9,702 bases of DNA from Lentzea sp. (GTDB taxonomy: Bacteria > Actinomycetota > Actinomycetes > Mycobacteriales > Pseudonocardiaceae). The translations under genes and the position numbers were made by a program. Below are positions 7,709-9,702 of the stretch, one piece after another. Where the stretch lies: assembly GCA_030146905.1 (NCBI GenBank), contig JASLAV010000346.1:1-9702 (forward strand), in the 5' to 3' direction. Each line of letters opens with the position of its first letter. The stretch's first letter is position 1. The notes under the pieces were generated by a model that was not told where the DNA came from, searched no databases, and worked only from the letters and a program-made list of their open reading frames with translations.

Positions 7709-8280
7709 GACTTGCGCCTCACCTGTAGTGCCGCGATGGCGAAAAGGAGTCCGTAAAGCGATGCGAACAAAACGCGTTCGGTCAGCCCGCGCGCCTCGAA
7801 ACCGGCGAACGAAACGTGGCTGACCAGAAACGCCGCGCTCGACACGCTCGCCGTTATTGCGATACCGAGCAGAGCCGGAAATTTGCGGGCGATGAGGACT
7901 CCGGCGGCGGGCAGTGCCACGAACATGACGGCGCCGGCGTACCGGTGGACGTAGCCGGACACGGAGGTCGGTGCTCCCGTGGGGTCGGTCGGAAAGATCG
8001 TCGACACGGTCAGCCCCGCCGACCAGATGCCGATCAGCCACTGCGCTGACCTGCCTACACCCCGCAGGTTGACGGCGAGCAAAGCCGAGATGGCCGCGAG
8101 GCTGAGAGACGTCGCCGCGAGCCATCCGGTGCCGTTGTCCACGAAGACGTAGTCGCTGATGACGTCGGTGACCGGGTTGAGCTGCCCTGCCGACACGACA
8201 TGCAGGTAGAAAACCGGGACCAGTGAGAACACCAGTCCCCCGACCACCAATCCGCTTCTTTTCTCCCCCACCGCGATCAC
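7705..8280 (-). CDS. DUF998 family integral membrane protein
   Basis: 191 residues with about six hydrophobic helices. The family features visible are LNPVTDVISDYVF after helix 1, the FPTDP motif after helix 3 (IFPTDPTGAP) and the YVHRYAGAVMF segment at helix 4, which together fit DUF998. The family has no settled biochemical role. It is the first gene of a minus-strand operon and overlaps the next one by ATGA, so the two are probably translationally coupled. The GTG at 8280 is taken as start, with AAGAGA about 9 bases upstream. That purine run could pair with TCTC just before the start, so it is weak; GTG 8271 or a TTG/GTG pair near 8250 are possible alternatives that barely change the protein. 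Codon use is less G/C-biased than in its neighbours (for example an ATA codon and several AAA, GAA, ACG-rich stretches), which hints at a different history. Confidence 0.78.
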   Translation of the reverse strand: MIAVGEKRSGLVVGGLVFSLVPVFYLHVVSAGQLNPVTDVISDYVFVDNGTGWLAATSLSLAAISALLAVNLRGVGRSAQWLIGIWSAGLTVSTIFPTDPTGAPTSVSGYVHRYAGAVMFVALPAAGVLIARKFPALLGIAITASVSSAAFLVSHVSFAGFEARGLTERVLFASLYGLLFAIAALQVRRKS

Positions 8281-8300
8281 GAGAAAAGTCTCTTGCGGTT

Positions 8301-8315
8301 TTGGTGATCAACCAA
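8301..8315. promoter_or_regulatory. Operator-like dyad in the divergent intergenic region
   Basis: TTGGT (8301-8305), five bases, ACCAA (8311-8315) is a perfect 5-bp inverted repeat, directly next to a second one, GGGG-AACT-CCCC (8317-8328). They lie 20-50 bp before the DUF998 start on its template side, where a repressor would act. No promoter boxes for the DUF998 operon could be placed with confidence. Confidence 0.3.
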
Positions 8316-8336
8316 TGGGGAACTCCCCCGAGCAAA

Positions 8337-8355
8337 CCCTGAGGTGTCCCTGAGG
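8337..8355. repeat. Direct repeat CCCTGAGG x2 at 11-bp spacing
   Basis: CCCTGAGG occurs at 8337-8344 and 8348-8355, so the copies start 11 bp apart, about one helical turn. This suggests side-by-side protein binding. It lies about 100 bp before the ABC ATPase start and about 60-75 bp before the DUF998 start. Confidence 0.35.
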
Positions 8356-8380
8356 CGCCGGGGTAGGGGCAGCCCCACCT

Positions 8381-8398
8381 TTTCAGCTGTCCTTCAGC
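8381..8398 (+). promoter_or_regulatory. Possible response-regulator box: TTCAGC direct repeat at 11-bp spacing
   Basis: TTTCAGC (8381-8387), TGTC, CTTCAGC (8392-8398) has the 7+4 bp direct-repeat layout used by OmpR/PhoB-class regulators, for example the PhoP boxes of actinobacteria. It sits about 58-75 bp before the expected start of ABC transcription. The match to known consensus words is partial only. Confidence 0.35.
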
Positions 8399-8442
8399 AA
8401 CGGCGGCCTCGACCCAGCTGAGTGCGGGTTGTCCTGACCGCC

Positions 8443-8448
8443 TAGGCT
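8443..8448 (+). promoter_or_regulatory. -10 element of a probable leaderless promoter for the ABC ATPase gene
   Basis: TAGGCT (8443-8448) is a classic actinobacterial -10 word. It ends 8 bases before the GTG at 8457, so transcription should begin at or next to the start codon. No Shine-Dalgarno sequence precedes the GTG, which supports this. The -35 region is not clear. Confidence 0.6.
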
Positions 8449-8456
8449 GCCTGTCC

Positions 8457-9386
8457 GTGAGCCCGAATCCCCAGCCTGCGGTGGAAGTGTCGGGGCTGGT
8501 CAAGAGGTACGGCTCGAAGACCGCCGTCGACGGCCTCGACCTCGTCCAGCACCCCGGCACCGTCCTCGCCCTGCTCGGGCCCAACGGCGCCGGCAAGACG
8601 ACGACCGTCGAGATCTGCGAGGGGTTCCGCTCCGCCGACGACGGCTCGGTGCGCGTGCTCGGCCTCGCGCCCGGATCCGAGGCGCTCCGCCCGCGCATCG
8701 GCGTGATGCCGCAGGGCGGCGGCGGTTATCCCGGCATCCGCGCGGAGGAGATGCTGAACCTCGTGGCGGCGTGCGCGGCGAACCCGCTGGACCCGAAGTG
8801 GCTGATCGACGTCCTCGGCCTCGGTGGCGCCGTGCGCACCCCGTACAAGAGGTTGTCGGGCGGCCAGCAGCAGCGGCTGTCGCTGGCGTGCGCGCTGATC
8901 GGACGTCCCGAGCTCGTGTTCCTGGACGAACCGACGGCGGGCATGGACCCGCAGGCACGCCATCTGGTGTGGGACCTCGTGCGCGCGTTGAAGGACGACG
9001 GCGTGGCCGTGCTCCTGACGACGCACCTCATGGACGAGGCGGAGACGCTGGCCGACAACGTCGTGATCATCGACGAGGGCCGTGTCGTCGCGCAGGGCTC
9101 ACCGGCCGAGCTGACCGCGAACCGCCCCGACGACCAGCAGCTGCGCTTCCGCGCCCGGCCGGGCCTCGACACGTCGCTGCTGTCGGCCGCGCTGCCGGAG
9201 GGGCTGAAGGTGCGCGAGGCGGCACGGGGCCAGTACGTCGTGGAGGGTCTGATCGATCCTCAGGTCGTCTCGACCGTCACGTCGTGGTGCGCGCAGCAGG
9301 GTGTGCTGGCCGAGGAGCTGACGGTGGCCAAGCGCAGCCTCGAAGACGTTTTCCTGGAGCTGACCGGCAGGGAGCTGCGTTCGTGA
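8457..9386 (+). CDS. ABC transporter ATP-binding protein (drug/lipid exporter type, Rv1458c-like)
   Basis: 309 residues with every nucleotide-binding motif intact: Walker A GPNGAGKTT (41-49), Q-loop Gln86 in GVMPQ, signature LSGGQ (133-137), Walker B LVFLDE (153-158) and the H-loop His190 in LTTHLMDEAE. The about 90-residue tail after the ATPase core is usual for the CcmA/DrrA-type exporter ATPases that pair with ABC-2 permeases. The GTG start follows the -10 element so closely that the mRNA is probably leaderless. The stop overlaps the start of the permease gene by GTGA, so both subunits should be made in step. In mycobacteria the equivalent genes come right after mptB; here they are 7.3 kb away. 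Substrate is not known. Confidence 0.93.
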   Translation: MSPNPQPAVEVSGLVKRYGSKTAVDGLDLVQHPGTVLALLGPNGAGKTTTVEICEGFRSADDGSVRVLGLAPGSEALRPRIGVMPQGGGGYPGIRAEEMLNLVAACAANPLDPKWLIDVLGLGGAVRTPYKRLSGGQQQRLSLACALIGRPELVFLDEPTAGMDPQARHLVWDLVRALKDDGVAVLLTTHLMDEAETLADNVVIIDEGRVVAQGSPAELTANRPDDQQLRFRARPGLDTSLLSAALPEGLKVREAARGQYVVEGLIDPQVVSTVTSWCAQQGVLAEELTVAKRSLEDVFLELTGRELRS

Positions 9387-9702
9387 CCACCTTCGCGCCC
9401 GGCACGTTCAAGCCAGCCCCCGGTCGCGGGTCGCTCGGCAAGATGCTCTTCGCGCACGCCCGCACCGAGGCGATGCTGACGTTGCGCAACGGCGAGCAGA
9501 TCCTGCTGACGGTGATCATCCCGCTGGCGCTGCTCGTCGCCCTCAGCGTCATGTCGGTGATCCCGATGCCGGAACCGCGCGTCGGTTCGGCGACCGCGCG
9601 GATCTTCGCGCTGGCGATCATCTCGTCGGCGTTCACCGGGCAGGCCATCGCTCTCGGCTTCGACCGCCGCTACGGCGTGCTGAAGCGGCTGTCGGCCTCC
9701 GC
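9383..9702 (+). CDS. ABC-2 type permease, N-terminal part (3' truncated by window edge)
   Basis: The first 106 codons are present and the frame is open at the window end. GTG at 9383 overlaps the ATPase stop, with AGGGAG (9369-9374) 8 bases upstream as ribosome binding site. The protein begins with a polar stretch of about 45 residues (FAHARTEAMLTLRNGEQ, the amphipathic elbow typical of ABC-2 permeases), then a first membrane helix ILLTVIIPLALLVALSVMSV, a short loop, and a second (IFALAIISSAFTGQAIAL) followed by FDRRYGVLKRL, a common motif of this permease class. It forms the membrane half of the exporter with the ATPase encoded just before it. Confidence 0.9.
   Translation, partial: MTTFAPGTFKPAPGRGSLGKMLFAHARTEAMLTLRNGEQILLTVIIPLALLVALSVMSVIPMPEPRVGSATARIFALAIISSAFTGQAIALGFDRRYGVLKRLSAS

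Noticed and set aside
5810..7756. A 648-codon open frame on the plus strand opposite the DMT-GT gene
   Set aside because: Composition is charged low complexity with no recognisable family, while the minus strand encodes motif-bearing glycosyltransferase and membrane domains.
8362..8383. GGT-A-GGGG-CAG-CCCC-ACC hairpin followed by TTTT, resembling an intrinsic terminator
   Set aside because: No gene reads into it on the plus strand, and the loop is only 3 bases with a bulge. If ABC transcription starts near 8457, it lies outside that transcript. It could be a chance GC palindrome among the regulatory repeats.
7709..8698. Upstream extension of the fusion frame as far as 8698 (a 991-residue protein)
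   Set aside because: The extension overlaps the DUF998 gene in another frame and the ABC gene on the other strand, translates as arginine-rich noise, and ATG 7708 has a strong ribosome site and a membrane-domain start.

Overview
The window is very GC-rich, with strong third-position G/C bias, GTG/TTG starts and leaderless-type promoters. This points to an actinomycete. The mptB-like gene, the gene order and the general style suggest a Pseudonocardiales relative (Lentzea, Saccharothrix, Actinosynnema type); the genus is inference only.

Layout. (1) 2-1144, +: the 3' part of an MptB-type alpha-1,6-mannosyltransferase, a polytopic GT-C enzyme of lipomannan-like lipoglycan synthesis. (2) 1215-4904, +: a 1229-residue patatin-like protein with an N-terminal Ser/Asp lipid acyl hydrolase domain, a long helical middle and about eight C-terminal membrane segments. 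(3) 4910-5443, +: a TetR regulator 5 bp behind it, followed by the decayed remains of a short-chain dehydrogenase (5447-5640). (4) 5668-5701: a strong GC hairpin between converging transcription units. (5) 5723-8280, -: a membrane and glycosyltransferase operon, read as a DUF998 membrane protein, then (ATGA overlap) a 9-TM DMT/EamA-type membrane domain that runs without a stop codon into a GT4 glycosyltransferase, giving a predicted 661-residue fusion. (6) 8281-8456: a divergent control region with a dyad, two pairs of 11-bp-spaced direct repeats and a likely leaderless promoter. (7) 8457-9702, +: an ABC exporter ATPase and the start of its ABC-2 permease (GTGA overlap), cut by the window end.

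Reading as a whole. In Mycobacterium tuberculosis mptB (Rv1459c) is followed directly, in the same direction, by an ABC ATPase/permease set (Rv1458c onward). Here both flanks are present in the same orientation but separated by about 7.3 kb. That segment holds the patatin, the orphan regulator with its SDR relic and the DUF998/DMT-GT operon, and I read it as accessory material inserted into a conserved envelope locus. The most unusual item is the in-frame transporter-glycosyltransferase fusion, which also carries an internal start with its own ribosome binding site. No RNA genes, CRISPR arrays, insertion sequences or phage genes were recognised.
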